Made by a program: the position numbers and the translations under genes. Below are positions 6,605 through 15,171 of a stretch of 33,537 nucleotides of DNA, in pieces. The notes beneath the pieces were generated by a model. The model did not search any database and was not told the DNA's origin. It saw only the letters and a program-made list of their open reading frames with translations. The DNA is from a virus: positions 1 to 33,537 of IMG/VR virus record IMGVR_UViG_3300034082_001922; one strand, 5' to 3'. Positions within the stretch are counted from its first letter, which is position 1, and each line of letters opens with the position of its first letter.

Positions 6605-7554
6605 TATATAAAGTTTTTCTTGTAGTAATCTACAATTTCAACTAGTTCAGTTTCAAACACAGCCTGGGGTTTCCACCCTAGGCTTTTTAATTTGCTGTCA
6701 TCAATGGCATAACGTACATCTTGTCCAGGTCTAGTAATATCAAGGTCCATATGAGCATCGTGATCCGCATGCTCGGCAAAGAACATGTCAATAATCTTCA
6801 TGGCAATCATGATGTTTTGTTCTTCATGATTGCCTGAGATGTTGTAAATTTCATTTTGCACGCCGGACTCAATGATCTTTATAACAGCACTGGCAGTGTC
6901 ACTCACATGCAACCAAGTACGACTAGGCAAGCCAGCATCATGTAGCGCAATGGGTCTGCCCAGAGTCAAGTGTTTGATACTCTTGGGAATAAACTTTTCG
7001 GTGTACTGCCCAATGCCGTAGTTGTTGGTAGGCCTTACAATGATATACGGCACTCGGAATGTACGTGCCCACGCCAGGATCAACATGTCTGCTGCAGCTT
7101 TGGTTGCCGAATACGGATTACTGGGCTTGAGTAGATCTGTTTCTACATGACTGCCTGTTACAATGTCTCCGTACACTTCGTCTGTGCTAAAGTGCAACAA
7201 GGTAGGCATCTTGAACCTGTGTCGTTCCTTGATCAAGTTTAACAAATGATGTACACCGTTTACATTACTTTGCAAAAATACATCACTGCTCACAATGCTG
7301 TTGTCCACGTGGGTTTCAGCAGCAGTGTTAATAATATAGTCACAGTCATATAGCATGTCAAGATCATTGATATCTGACTCAATAAACTTAAATTGTTGCT
7401 GGTATCCTTGCAATTCCAGTAAGAAATGCACGTTTGCGGCATAGGTTTTCTTGTCAACGCCTATAACATAGTACCCTGCCTGTAAACATTGTTTAGTAAC
7501 GTGATAACCAATAAACCCCAAACAGCCAGTGACGTATACTACTTTGGTACTCAT
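6601..7554 (-). CDS. NDP-glucose 4,6-dehydratase (RmlB/RfbG-like SDR)
   Basis: 317-aa extended SDR. N-terminal Rossmann motif is '[10 protein letters not shown]'; '[11 protein letters not shown]' matches the 'aAESHVDrS' of RmlB; 'FSTDEVYGD' supplies the T-D-E catalytic set of 4,6-dehydratases; 'YSATKAAAD' is the YxxxK. It converts an NDP-hexose to the 4-keto-6-deoxy sugar. In an operon with an RfbH-type dehydrase the expected substrate would be CDP-glucose, but the sequence alone cannot separate CDP- from dTDP-glucose. It is the last gene of the minus-strand operon and starts by ATGA overlap with the preceding SDR. No cytidylyltransferase (RfbF) is present in the window. Confidence 0.85.
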   Translation of the reverse strand: MSTKVVYVTGCLGFIGYHVTKQCLQAGYYVIGVDKKTYAANVHFLLELQGYQQQFKFIESDINDLDMLYDCDYIINTAAETHVDNSIVSSDVFLQSNVNGVHHLLNLIKERHRFKMPTLLHFSTDEVYGDIVTGSHVETDLLKPSNPYSATKAAADMLILAWARTFRVPYIIVRPTNNYGIGQYTEKFIPKSIKHLTLGRPIALHDAGLPSRTWLHVSDTASAVIKIIESGVQNEIYNISGNHEEQNIMIAMKIIDMFFAEHADHDAHMDLDITRPGQDVRYAIDDSKLKSLGWKPQAVFETELVEIVDYYKKNFIY

Positions 7555-8348
7555 ATGTAATCCTTTAATCCTTGTATGAATCCTCTAAGAGGAAAATTTA
7601 ATTGTGACAGTTGGTTGGCACAGCCGGTGTAGTTGTTTGAAGCTGTGCCAACGATAGTTAAATCTGTTTTAATGTGATGTAATTCTTGAAATAGGCTAAA
7701 AATCTCACTGAGTAGATATTTTTGTGGATATACGCAATTGACATCTTTATGTATATTGTTATTTAAGTATTGCTTGACCACTATACAGAAATCATCCAAT
7801 GAAATATAATCAACATATCTGTCAATGATGTCTACTGAGGATTGTTTGATAAATTTTTGAAACAGTCTATGATTTGGCTCACTGCGATTAAAACAGCCAA
7901 ATAATCTTAAAGTAACAAAGTTTTCTTTCTTGGCTGCTAATCTGGCAATAATGTTTTTACTGTACCCGTAACTGTCTTTTGGTTGTTTTAAGAATATGTC
8001 ATGTTCGTTGGCACTATTAATATCAGTTGTTCGGTCAAACTCAGCTCCGCTGCCAACGTTGATAAATTGATCAAATAGATCACTGTTGTTGTAAAAATTC
8101 ATGAATATATCAAGATTATTCTGCACATCCTGATACACAAAATCTGTAGTTTGAAAACGACCAGTTGCAGTGGCACAGTTGATAATAGTATTTGGCTTGA
8201 CCAATTGTAACCATGAGCGCACCTGTTGATAATTTGTAAGATCAACAGTTTGTCGCGTAACTGGTATAACAGTCAGCAAATCCATGGCCAATGATGCTGT
8301 CAGGTATTTTCCTATATAGCCATTGGCTCCTAGTACTGCAACTTTCAT
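7551..8348 (-). CDS. SDR-family nucleotide-sugar reductase/epimerase
   Basis: 265 aa with N-terminal 'GANGYIGKYL' (NAD(P)-binding), 'NCATATGRF' strand end and 'DSYGYSKN' YxxxK catalytic pair. It is shorter than 4,6-dehydratases and lacks the T-D-E set, so a 4-keto reductase or epimerase is more likely. Placed directly after the TPP enzyme it occupies the position of the reductase (YerF-like) that would finish a branched-chain dideoxysugar; this role is inferred from context. Start and stop both overlap neighbours by four bases. Confidence 0.7.
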   Translation of the reverse strand: MKVAVLGANGYIGKYLTASLAMDLLTVIPVTRQTVDLTNYQQVRSWLQLVKPNTIINCATATGRFQTTDFVYQDVQNNLDIFMNFYNNSDLFDQFINVGSGAEFDRTTDINSANEHDIFLKQPKDSYGYSKNIIARLAAKKENFVTLRLFGCFNRSEPNHRLFQKFIKQSSVDIIDRYVDYISLDDFCIVVKQYLNNNIHKDVNCVYPQKYLLSEIFSLFQELHHIKTDLTIVGTASNNYTGCANQLSQLNFPLRGFIQGLKDYI

Positions 8349-10114
8349 TTAATACCTAGTTCTACTAGAGTAGCATCTTCAAGAAACGGAAACATAGCAT
8401 CTAAACTGCCGCTGACAATTTTACCATCAGCGTCTCGACGACTTTGTACTCGTGGAATCAACAGTTGATCACGTACCATGTTTACTTCAATCAGCACAGG
8501 CCCGTCTTTTTTTAATAAGTTCTCCAAACCATCTTGTACATTTTGCATCGTGGACAGACGATACGCAGGAATTCCATACGCCGCTGCCACACGAACAAAG
8601 TCTGGACTGCTGACACCCGAGCCAGGATCTGCACCAAATCTTTTACCATGGAACAAGTTATCTTGCATCAAGCTAATGGCCAATAATCCGTTGTTGTTTA
8701 ACACAATGATCTTGATTGGCAATTTGTTATGCACAACAGTCTGTAACTCTTGTATGTTCATTTGAAAGCCACCATCACCAGCAATGCATATTACACGCTG
8801 ATCCGGATCAGCCAAACAAGCACCAATTGCGCCTGGTAAACCAAATCCCATTGAACACAATGCACTGCTGGTAAACAGCCTATCACGGCCTGTATGTCTT
8901 AGTGCTTGCATGGTACAAGTAAAACTAGTACCCATGTCGGTGACTACCACGTCGTTGTGTTGCAGGCAGGTGCCCAGGTGTTGAATAAAATCAAAACTGT
9001 TCACGTGATCTACGTCACGCACATGATTCTCATCAAACACGCTCAGACGTTGCTTCCAAGACAGAACTAATTCGTGCCAGGCTGGTCTAATAGGATTATT
9101 GTATTTGTCTGACAGGTCTGATATAAACTGTTTGACATCGCCCACCACCGGGTGGTCAATATCTAACGTGTGTTTGTGTATTTCGTTTGAGTCATGGTCC
9201 ACCATTATCTTTACACTGTTGGGTGCAAAATCTTTGCTGTTGTAACCTGTCACGGGAATACTGAGTCTACTGCCCAGGATCAATAACAAATCTGCCTGTT
9301 GCACAGCAAAGTTTCCTGCCCGCTCACCCAGCAAGCCAAAATTTCCTACATACAACGGATCTGAGTATTCAAATAGATCCTTGGCATTCCAGGTGCATAC
9401 CACAGGAATTTGCAACTGATCAACCAATGTTTTAAATTCTATTTCAGCATTGGCAAGATGAATACCGTTACCGGCTATAATCAACGGACGTTGCGCATTG
9501 GCAATTGCATCAAGTATTGGCTGGCTGACTAAATTTTTATTACTTGCTGTATAAGGTACAAAGTCGTGTTGATGTTCTGTCTCAACGGTTTCGGCTTGTA
9601 GATCAATTGGAATATCCAACCAAGTTGGTCCCATACGTCCGGTAGTGGCCAAGTGCCAGGCTCGCTCAACTTCTTGTCTGACAGAATCAGCATGATACAA
9701 TTGCACAGCGTAATTGGTACAATGTTGTACCATGCGTACAATACCTGCTTCCTGCAAGCCCAATTGTCTAAGTTCTGCAACCGGCTCGGCCGACAAGGTT
9801 TGGTGTCGCGGTACTTGTCCGCTTATTACTATCATGGGGATACTGTCTTGCCAGGCACCTAGCACTCCAGTTATGGCATTACTTGATCCAGGACCGTTGG
9901 TAACTAGTACCAGTGCAGGTTTTTTAGCAATTCTAGCATAACCATCTGCAGCCATTGCGCAAGCCTGTTCGTTGTAATTATGTATCACAGTGATTCCAGA
10001 TGCCCTGACGCTTTCCATTAAATGTGCAGCAGCACCACCAGTGATACAAAACACAGTATCAATGCCTTTTTCCTGCAATAACTTTATAATATAATCGCTG
10101 ACTTTAATTTTCAT
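8345..10114 (-). CDS. Acetolactate-synthase-like ThDP enzyme (YerE-like candidate)
   Basis: 589 aa, three-domain thiamine-diphosphate enzyme. Catalytic glutamate E49 is in 'NYNEQACAMAADGYAR'; 'VTNGPGSSNAITGV' follows; the ThDP-binding GDG...NN motif runs from 'AGDGGFQMN' to 'VLNNNG' near the C-terminus. Ordinary acetolactate synthase belongs to branched-chain amino acid synthesis, but here the gene lies between RfbH-type dehydrase, cupin and SDR genes. Yersinia YerE, an enzyme of this family, adds a two-carbon unit from pyruvate to CDP-3,6-dideoxy-4-keto-glucose in yersiniose synthesis, so a similar reaction is the best guess. No regulatory small subunit (IlvN) is present. Confidence 0.85.
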   Translation of the reverse strand: MKIKVSDYIIKLLQEKGIDTVFCITGGAAAHLMESVRASGITVIHNYNEQACAMAADGYARIAKKPALVLVTNGPGSSNAITGVLGAWQDSIPMIVISGQVPRHQTLSAEPVAELRQLGLQEAGIVRMVQHCTNYAVQLYHADSVRQEVERAWHLATTGRMGPTWLDIPIDLQAETVETEHQHDFVPYTASNKNLVSQPILDAIANAQRPLIIAGNGIHLANAEIEFKTLVDQLQIPVVCTWNAKDLFEYSDPLYVGNFGLLGERAGNFAVQQADLLLILGSRLSIPVTGYNSKDFAPNSVKIMVDHDSNEIHKHTLDIDHPVVGDVKQFISDLSDKYNNPIRPAWHELVLSWKQRLSVFDENHVRDVDHVNSFDFIQHLGTCLQHNDVVVTDMGTSFTCTMQALRHTGRDRLFTSSALCSMGFGLPGAIGACLADPDQRVICIAGDGGFQMNIQELQTVVHNKLPIKIIVLNNNGLLAISLMQDNLFHGKRFGADPGSGVSSPDFVRVAAAYGIPAYRLSTMQNVQDGLENLLKKDGPVLIEVNMVRDQLLIPRVQSRRDADGKIVSGSLDAMFPFLEDATLVELGIK

Positions 10115-10785
10115 TTTTGAATAATCATAATAATAATAGTGTTATCTTCAACTCCGTCCATTTCAGCAACTACTTGTTGAACCACTTTAACTTGCCCAAC
10201 ATCTCCAGGCATAATTGCTCGATGGGTTCGGCCGTTGATAGTTTTAATAACACCGCCTTGTAGAAAAATAATTATATTTTCTGGATTACTAGTATTAAAA
10301 ATTGAAGTATCAGATATACGATGGACACTCAGGCTGCAGCCACCAATTTCAAATTGAGCACTAGACACTGGATCATTGATCCATAGACAATCTTCGTTCT
10401 TGGGTAACTCAAATTGTGACCCTTCGTAGCCAACATTGGCGCGGCCATATTTGTCGTGTAATCTAATTAGATCATCTTTGTCTACCGGAGTTTCAATTTC
10501 AAACATCATAACACCGTGGTCACTGATAGCATGAGTCTGGTGAAATAAACCTCTACGTATCATTTGTTTAGCTGGTGCAGTTAATATTTTACTATCAGCG
10601 ATAAAATTAATTTCTGCTGTTCCGTCTAATACCACCAATCCCGTGGACTTGCTGGGATGACAATGCATGCTGGTTTTCTCACCGGGCAGTATATGCAGCA
10701 TCCATAATGCTACATCTGCATTTTGATATGCTAGATATTCATAACCCCATGGTTTTCGAACTATGACAGTGGTATGATCAACCAT
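10111..10785 (-). CDS. Bicupin-like sugar enzyme
   Basis: 224 aa with two cupin-like halves. The first has the metal site 'GEKTSMHCHPSKSTGLVVLDG' (HxH with E replaced, then G) ending at 'RGLFHQTHAI' for the second His. The second half repeats a 'iflqGgv...i.....mPGDV' pattern near residues 170-200. Resembles type II phosphomannose isomerase/nucleotide-sugar cupins ('PWGYEYLAY' near the start is the usual 'pWG.e' entry). It probably isomerises, epimerises or shields a keto-sugar intermediate of this operon, but the reaction is unknown. Overlaps both neighbours. Confidence 0.65.
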   Translation of the reverse strand: MVDHTTVIVRKPWGYEYLAYQNADVALWMLHILPGEKTSMHCHPSKSTGLVVLDGTAEINFIADSKILTAPAKQMIRRGLFHQTHAISDHGVMMFEIETPVDKDDLIRLHDKYGRANVGYEGSQFELPKNEDCLWINDPVSSAQFEIGGCSLSVHRISDTSIFNTSNPENIIIFLQGGVIKTINGRTHRAIMPGDVGQVKVVQQVVAEMDGVEDNTIIIMIIQK

Positions 10786-11323
10786 ACTTCTTTTTATATA
10801 AATCTAAAGTGTCTTCCATCCATTTGCCCATGTGATCGTAATGTGGGCTGGAAACAATATTGCGGTCAATCACCGACGGCTGGTCAACAAAAGTTGCACC
10901 TGCATTAATGACATCGTCCTTCATACCATAATATGCACTAATGTTGCGTCCCAAAACAACCTTTGACGAAATTAATAATTGGGCTCCACTACATGTGCTG
11001 GCAATTATTTTTCCTTTGCTATTCCACTCATAAACAAAGTCCAATACTGATTTTACTTGTCTTAGTTTTTCCATGGCCTTAACTCCGCCGGGTATAACTA
11101 GTAAATCATACTCAGTCATGTAGTGCTGTAAATTTTCAACAAAATCTTTAATTAATATAGTGCAAGGCATGTTTAAACCAAGAATACCATAAACACGCCC
11201 TTGGCCATCTTGTTTGTCAGCAACCACATCAACAGAAAAATTGGCAGCAAGCAATCTATAATACGGGTAGACTAACTCATGATCTTGAAAACCGGTGTTG
11301 GTAATAATTAATGCTTTTTTCAT
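10778..11323 (-). CDS. DJ-1/PfpI family protein
   Basis: 181-aa protein with the DJ-1 family nucleophile elbow 'IASTCSGAQLL' (C111) and the conserved glutamate near the start (E16 in 'GFQDHELVYPYY') that contacts it. 'DLLVIPGG' is the usual strand-loop before the active site. The family includes glyoxalase/deglycase-type enzymes and hydratases acting on reactive carbonyls. In an operon that makes keto-sugars with pyruvate chemistry, scavenging of reactive aldehydes or modification of a keto intermediate is possible. No evidence separates these. Confidence 0.75.
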   Translation of the reverse strand: MKKALIITNTGFQDHELVYPYYRLLAANFSVDVVADKQDGQGRVYGILGLNMPCTILIKDFVENLQHYMTEYDLLVIPGGVKAMEKLRQVKSVLDFVYEWNSKGKIIASTCSGAQLLISSKVVLGRNISAYYGMKDDVINAGATFVDQPSVIDRNIVSSPHYDHMGKWMEDTLDLYKKKYG

Positions 11324-11331
11324 AATTTTCC

Positions 11332-12651
11332 TTAAACAAATAAACTCATAAAACCATCAACTTTTTCACCAATGTAGGCAATTTGCTCTGGTGTAATAAC
11401 AGGACTGGTACCATGAAAGTAAGTGTGAGTCATGGCATGTGTGGCATTTGGAAAATTATCTCTTGCTATAGCAGGATCCATCAAATGGCTGTATGCTGGT
11501 TGTAACATGATGTTACCAGCAAAGTAAGGCCTGGTCTGAATTAAGTTTTCTTCCAAATACTCAACCAAATCGCTACGTTTAAACGGCGCATCTTTGCGTA
11601 CAGTCAACGGAAAAGCAAACCAGCTGGGATCTGACTTTGCTTGTGCTCTGGGCAAATGAAAGAACTGCTCGTGCTTTTCGTAGATATCAAACAGCAATTG
11701 ATAGTTGCGTCGTCGAAGACTGTGTATTTCTGGTAATTTTTTAAGTTGCTGCATGCCCATGGCACACTGTAATTCAATTGGTTTTAGATTATAGCCAATT
11801 TCGTCGTACACGTACTTGTGATCAAAAATTTCCCCTGGTAATTCCGGGATCCATTCTTGAAAACGCTGTCCACAGGTACCGCACTTTAATTTGTTAGCTT
11901 CTGGTCCTACACAGTAACAACCACGCCCCCATTCGCGGAAGCTACGCAAAATAACATCAGTGTTGGCATCGTTGGTGGCCACATAGCCACCTTCTCCCAT
12001 GGTCATATGATGTGCAGGATAAAAACTACAGCTGGCCATTAGGCCAAAGCTACCTAACGGTTTACTGTCGTAAGTGCTGCCTAATGCATCACAACAATCT
12101 TCTAACAGTATCAGTTCATATTTTTTAACCAAAGCCATGACACGATCCATGTTGGGAGGATTGCCCAACACATGTGCAAATGTGATAACTCGTATGTCAG
12201 GATTATTGGCAAGTATTAGTTCACATTGATCCACATCAAGATTAAGTGTATCAAGTTCGATGTCTACAAAAACAGGAACAAAGCCAACTTGTAGTGTGGG
12301 ATTGAGTGTGGTGGGAAAGCCTGCAATAGGCATTAACACCTTGGTGCCTTTGGGCAAGTTGTAACCACGTTTGCTGGTCAGCGCACTCATCATCAGCAGG
12401 TTACTTGAACTGCCAGAGTTGGTAACAATGCCTCGAGTCTTGCCAAACTGTTTGGGGAATTCGCGTTCAAAGTTTAACCCTTGATTGCCCATGGCAAGCC
12501 AACCGTCAAGCAAGCTTGCAACACCAGCCACGTATTCGTCAGAATCGTAATAGGCACCAGCATAGTTAACAAAGTCTTTGCCTGCAGTCCAGGTCTTGTT
12601 TGCTTGTTTTTGTTCGATGTGTTGCTTGACTAAATCTAGAATTTCTTTCAT
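11332..12651 (-). CDS. rfbH: RfbH/E1-type CDP-4-keto-6-deoxyglucose 3-dehydrase
   Basis: 439-aa DegT/DnrJ/EryC1/StrS-family PLP protein. The catalytic lysine of aminotransferases is replaced by histidine in 'FYPAHHMTMGEGG' (H214), the hallmark of dehydrases E1 (RfbH/DdhC) and ColD. The iron-sulfur cysteines of E1 are also present: C187, C245, C247 (C-x57-C-x-C spacing) and C260 in 'GTCGQRF', the last after a five-residue insertion; 'DHKYVYDEIGYNLK' is E1-like. E1 uses PMP and a [2Fe-2S] cluster to remove the C3 hydroxyl of CDP-4-keto-6-deoxyglucose. The usual reductase E3 is not in the window. Confidence 0.9.
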   Translation of the reverse strand: MKEILDLVKQHIEQKQANKTWTAGKDFVNYAGAYYDSDEYVAGVASLLDGWLAMGNQGLNFEREFPKQFGKTRGIVTNSGSSSNLLMMSALTSKRGYNLPKGTKVLMPIAGFPTTLNPTLQVGFVPVFVDIELDTLNLDVDQCELILANNPDIRVITFAHVLGNPPNMDRVMALVKKYELILLEDCCDALGSTYDSKPLGSFGLMASCSFYPAHHMTMGEGGYVATNDANTDVILRSFREWGRGCYCVGPEANKLKCGTCGQRFQEWIPELPGEIFDHKYVYDEIGYNLKPIELQCAMGMQQLKKLPEIHSLRRRNYQLLFDIYEKHEQFFHLPRAQAKSDPSWFAFPLTVRKDAPFKRSDLVEYLEENLIQTRPYFAGNIMLQPAYSHLMDPAIARDNFPNATHAMTHTYFHGTSPVITPEQIAYIGEKVDGFMSLFV

Positions 12652-12652
12652 A

Positions 12653-13381
12653 TTAATAAGTGGCTAAGTGAATGTTCCATGGATCGTGTTGCACCTTCAT
12701 ACCAAATTTTGAAAACAACACATCTAGACTCCGGTCAGAGTACATACAGACATGTCCGTTTCTTGGACTCAAATACCAAAATGCAGGATCACGTCGTCCT
12801 TGCATGATACCAGTACTGCAAGTTGCTAACAGTATTGAACCACCTGGTGCTAACCAACTGTGCATTTCCGCTAATGTTTCTATGGGAGTAGGAGTATGTT
12901 CGAGTACTTCCCATGCCATGATCAAATCAAATTTCTTATCAGCTGGCCAGTTTGGATCAGTACCCCACATTGGATCCCAACTATCAACTGTGTATCCGTG
13001 TTTGGCCAGTTCCTGACTCAACACAGCTGGACCAGCGCCATAGTCTAGTATACTAAGATCCTTGCTTATTTGCAAGCGATTGAGAAAATATTGGGCGTCA
13101 TTGACGCTTCTTTTGCCGTCATATTCAGGATCAACCACAATATAGTCATCGTTGTAAATAAGATCTTTAAAGTCGTCTTTGCTCCAAGCATCAAAATCTG
13201 GGCTGAACAAGTATTCGCAGTGATTGCATTTTAAGTAGTAAATGGCTACACCGGTATACGGCAAGTACATGCCGTTGCGTTCTTCGCAGTTTTTATTAAA
13301 ATCCACACACCCCCATATGGAAGTGTCGTGATTGCAAATTTTGCACTTTACTTCAGAGTAATTGACAGTTGACAATCTCAT
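12653..13381 (-). CDS. Zinc-binding SAM methyltransferase
   Basis: 242 aa. An N-terminal CxxC...CxxC (C13, C16, C52, C55) forms a probable zinc ribbon, followed by a class I SAM fold with motif I 'ILDYGAGPAVL' (111-121), acidic 'DSWDP' end of strand 2 and 'FDLIMAWEVLEHTPTP' as the motif after it. This resembles the Methyltransf_12/23 type found in sugar C- or O-methylation. Substrate is likely an activated sugar or a glycan made by this operon. It begins at an ATGA overlap with the GT34-like gene and ends one base before rfbH. Confidence 0.8.
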   Translation of the reverse strand: MRLSTVNYSEVKCKICNHDTSIWGCVDFNKNCEERNGMYLPYTGVAIYYLKCNHCEYLFSPDFDAWSKDDFKDLIYNDDYIVVDPEYDGKRSVNDAQYFLNRLQISKDLSILDYGAGPAVLSQELAKHGYTVDSWDPMWGTDPNWPADKKFDLIMAWEVLEHTPTPIETLAEMHSWLAPGGSILLATCSTGIMQGRRDPAFWYLSPRNGHVCMYSDRSLDVLFSKFGMKVQHDPWNIHLATY

Positions 13382-14037
13382 TTGATCACTTGCTCCAACA
13401 TGTTTTGGGCCAACACAATTCTTTTATCCAACGCCACAGCTGGCCAGTGAATCAAGAAATCACCTGGCTGCCATTGACCATCATTTCCAAGTAAATCCTT
13501 TTTATAGATATGCGGAACTAGGCCAGGATACTGATCGTAATCATACGAGTTCATGACACGCTGTGGGACAATTTTGATACGATCACCCATCATGTCAATG
13601 GTGTCAATCATGGCCGACTGGTCTAACCATTTTGCACCTGAATATGCCTCACGTAGACTCACAGTGTTGCGCAACCATGCAATGGTGTTGGGAGTGGCCC
13701 GTGCCAAAAAGCTGTCATTGTTGATATTGTAGCAATCAACAGCAATTACAAAATCATAATCGTCATCTACCAAATCTTCTAACCGAATATCAAAGTTAGT
13801 AATCATGGTGTCGCAACCTACTGCGTGGATCCAATCATATTTGCCAGACTCTAGTAGATCCGCAATGTAATTTGAACGTTCAAAACTAATATACTGTACT
13901 GGATGCTGAAACCCTTCAGTCATGGCAAGAGCATCATATCCCCATTTTTCGCAGTATAGTTTTTTATTTTGGTTCCATGTTATGTCTGCAAGTGGTTGAA
14001 ATTGTTCATTGTGTGCTGTTACAATAGCAAAATTCAT
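13378..14037 (-). CDS. GT34-like (GMA12/MNN10) glycosyltransferase
   Basis: 219 aa. Opening 'MNFAIVTAHNEQFQPLADITWNQNKKLYC' is the family's usual entry. 'YDWIHAVGCDTMITN' stands for the 'ydWi.wlDsDa.i.n' DxD region, although here the motif is G-C-D rather than DSD. 'PGDFLIHWPA' near the end matches the 'gDf.vHf.G' motif. GT34 enzymes are retaining galactosyl/xylosyl/mannosyl transferases. The altered DxD could change metal use. First gene of the eight-gene minus-strand operon; predicted promoter lies at 14064-14092. Confidence 0.65.
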   Translation of the reverse strand: MNFAIVTAHNEQFQPLADITWNQNKKLYCEKWGYDALAMTEGFQHPVQYISFERSNYIADLLESGKYDWIHAVGCDTMITNFDIRLEDLVDDDYDFVIAVDCYNINNDSFLARATPNTIAWLRNTVSLREAYSGAKWLDQSAMIDTIDMMGDRIKIVPQRVMNSYDYDQYPGLVPHIYKKDLLGNDGQWQPGDFLIHWPAVALDKRIVLAQNMLEQVIK

Positions 14038-14039
14038 CG

Positions 14040-14068
14040 TTGATTTCCAAAGTAGATAAGTGTATTAT
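14040..14068 (+). promoter_or_regulatory. Plus-strand promoter of the divergent pair
   Basis: TTGATT (14040-14045), 17-base spacer, TATTAT (14063-14068). It reads towards the GT17 gene, predicting a start near 14075. Its -10 lies on the same bases as the -10 of the minus-strand promoter. Confidence 0.5.
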
Positions 14069-14092
14069 ATATTTAATCTGCACAAAGATCAA
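14064..14092 (-). promoter_or_regulatory. Minus-strand promoter of the sugar operon
   Basis: On the minus strand: TTGATC (14092-14087), 17-base spacer, TATAAT (14069-14064), start expected near 14057. This is the only good promoter seen ahead of the eight tightly overlapping genes 14037-6601. TTTGGAAATCAACG precedes the first ATG, with GGAA as a weak SD. Confidence 0.6.
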
Positions 14093-14134
14093 CAGTTTTT
14101 TAATTCTAACATACAAAATACAGTAAGTACACAT

Positions 14135-14995
14135 ATGAAAATATACGATTGCTTTACCTTTTACAACGAATTTGATCTACTTGAATTACGACTACGTGAA
14201 TTGTACGACCACGTGGATCATTTTGTTCTAGTAGAAGCCAACAGGACATTCCAAAATCAACAAAAACCGTTCTATTATCAGGACAATGCTGAGAGATTTA
14301 AAAAATGGGCAGATAAAATAATACATGTAGCAGTCCAAGACATGCCCCAAGATACTGATGCATGGGGTAGAGAACGCTACCAACGCGACAGCATTGCTCA
14401 AGGCATTGCTGCTGCAGATCCGTTGGACATCATCATGATTGGCGATGTGGATGAAATTCCGCGGCCAGGCACTGTGCAACGATTACGCACTGCGCCGGGC
14501 TCGGTTTGGGGATTTAGAATGCCTTTGTTCAACTTCAAGTTCAACTACATGATGGTCACTCAAGACCTATACACAGTATGGTCCGGCGCAGTGCGTAAAC
14601 AGGTGTTGTCCAGCGCCGAGGACTTTCGTCGCATGCGACATGTGCTACACAGTTTTGCATTGAATCACAGTGATGGCAACATAGAAATCATTGAGCATGC
14701 TGGTTGGCACTTTACCTATTTGGGCACAGAAGATTTTGCTCGAAGCAAAATACAAAGTTTTGCCCATAGCGAAACAAACAAACCCGAAATACTTGACCAG
14801 CTGGATATTGAAGACAGTATCCGTAAAGGCACCGGCATCATTCGTACCAACAATGATTATCAATTTGCACTTGTGGCAATTGATGACTACTTGCCCGTTA
14901 CTTTGCTTGACAACCTGGCAGAGTTTGGGCAACATCTGATTGAACCGGCAAATAATACTCATTCAGCTAGACATTATCTTCCACCTATGCTATAA
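14135..14995 (+). CDS. GT17-family glycosyltransferase
   Basis: 286 aa. 'MKIYDCFTFYNEFDLLELRL' is the standard N-terminus of glycosyltransferase family 17 (beta-1,4-mannosyl-glycoprotein GlcNAc-transferase-like), and 'IMIGDVDEIPRP' is the DxD nucleotide-sugar/metal site. 'FALNHSDGNI' and 'GWHFTYLG' are further family motifs. The ATG at 14135 is chosen over 14060 because family members start at MKIYDC and the predicted transcript begins near 14075. The stop TAA sits inside the -10 box of the next promoter. Probably adds a sugar to the surface glycan or to a phage protein. Confidence 0.85.
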   Translation: MKIYDCFTFYNEFDLLELRLRELYDHVDHFVLVEANRTFQNQQKPFYYQDNAERFKKWADKIIHVAVQDMPQDTDAWGRERYQRDSIAQGIAAADPLDIIMIGDVDEIPRPGTVQRLRTAPGSVWGFRMPLFNFKFNYMMVTQDLYTVWSGAVRKQVLSSAEDFRRMRHVLHSFALNHSDGNIEIIEHAGWHFTYLGTEDFARSKIQSFAHSETNKPEILDQLDIEDSIRKGTGIIRTNNDYQFALVAIDDYLPVTLLDNLAEFGQHLIEPANNTHSARHYLPPML

Positions 14996-14996
14996 T
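14968..14996 (+). promoter_or_regulatory. Sigma70-type promoter inside the end of the GT17 gene
   Basis: TAGACA (14968-14973), 17-base spacer ending in TGC (extended -10), TATAAT (14991-14996). The -10 contains the stop codon TAA of the GT17 gene. It drives the 49-aa gene and possibly the operon beyond. Confidence 0.7.
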
Positions 14997-15021
14997 AGCA
15001 AATCAACCAACAGGAGGTTCT

Positions 15022-15171
15022 ATGTTTGAATCAATTGAAATTCGAAAAGTGGCAAATGGATTTGTTGTAGTAGTTCAACTTGAAGAAGAAACCATCGAAT
15101 ATGTGTTTGATACTGCTCGTAAGGCTATGAGTCATATTAAACAATATATTGCTCCTAAAGCGTCAGAATAA
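15022..15171 (+). CDS. 49-aa small phage protein with perfect ribosome binding site
   Basis: Reads MFESIEIRKVANGFVVVV at the start and ends YIAPKASE; two beta strands followed by a helix. AGGAGG stands 6 bases before the ATG, the strongest SD in the window, and a strong promoter is 25 bases upstream, so high expression is expected. No family is known to me. A late-type box overlaps its stop codon. It is an internal small gene between two glycan genes and may have moved in with its own promoter. Confidence 0.75.
   Translation: MFESIEIRKVANGFVVVVQLEEETIEYVFDTARKAMSHIKQYIAPKASE

Noticed and set aside
8345-10114. Ordinary amino-acid acetolactate synthase (ilvB)
   Set aside because: No small subunit or other branched-chain amino acid genes are present, and every neighbour is a sugar gene.
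14060-14134. Longer N-terminus for the GT17 protein
   Set aside because: The family begins at MKIYDC, and the predicted transcript starts after 14060.
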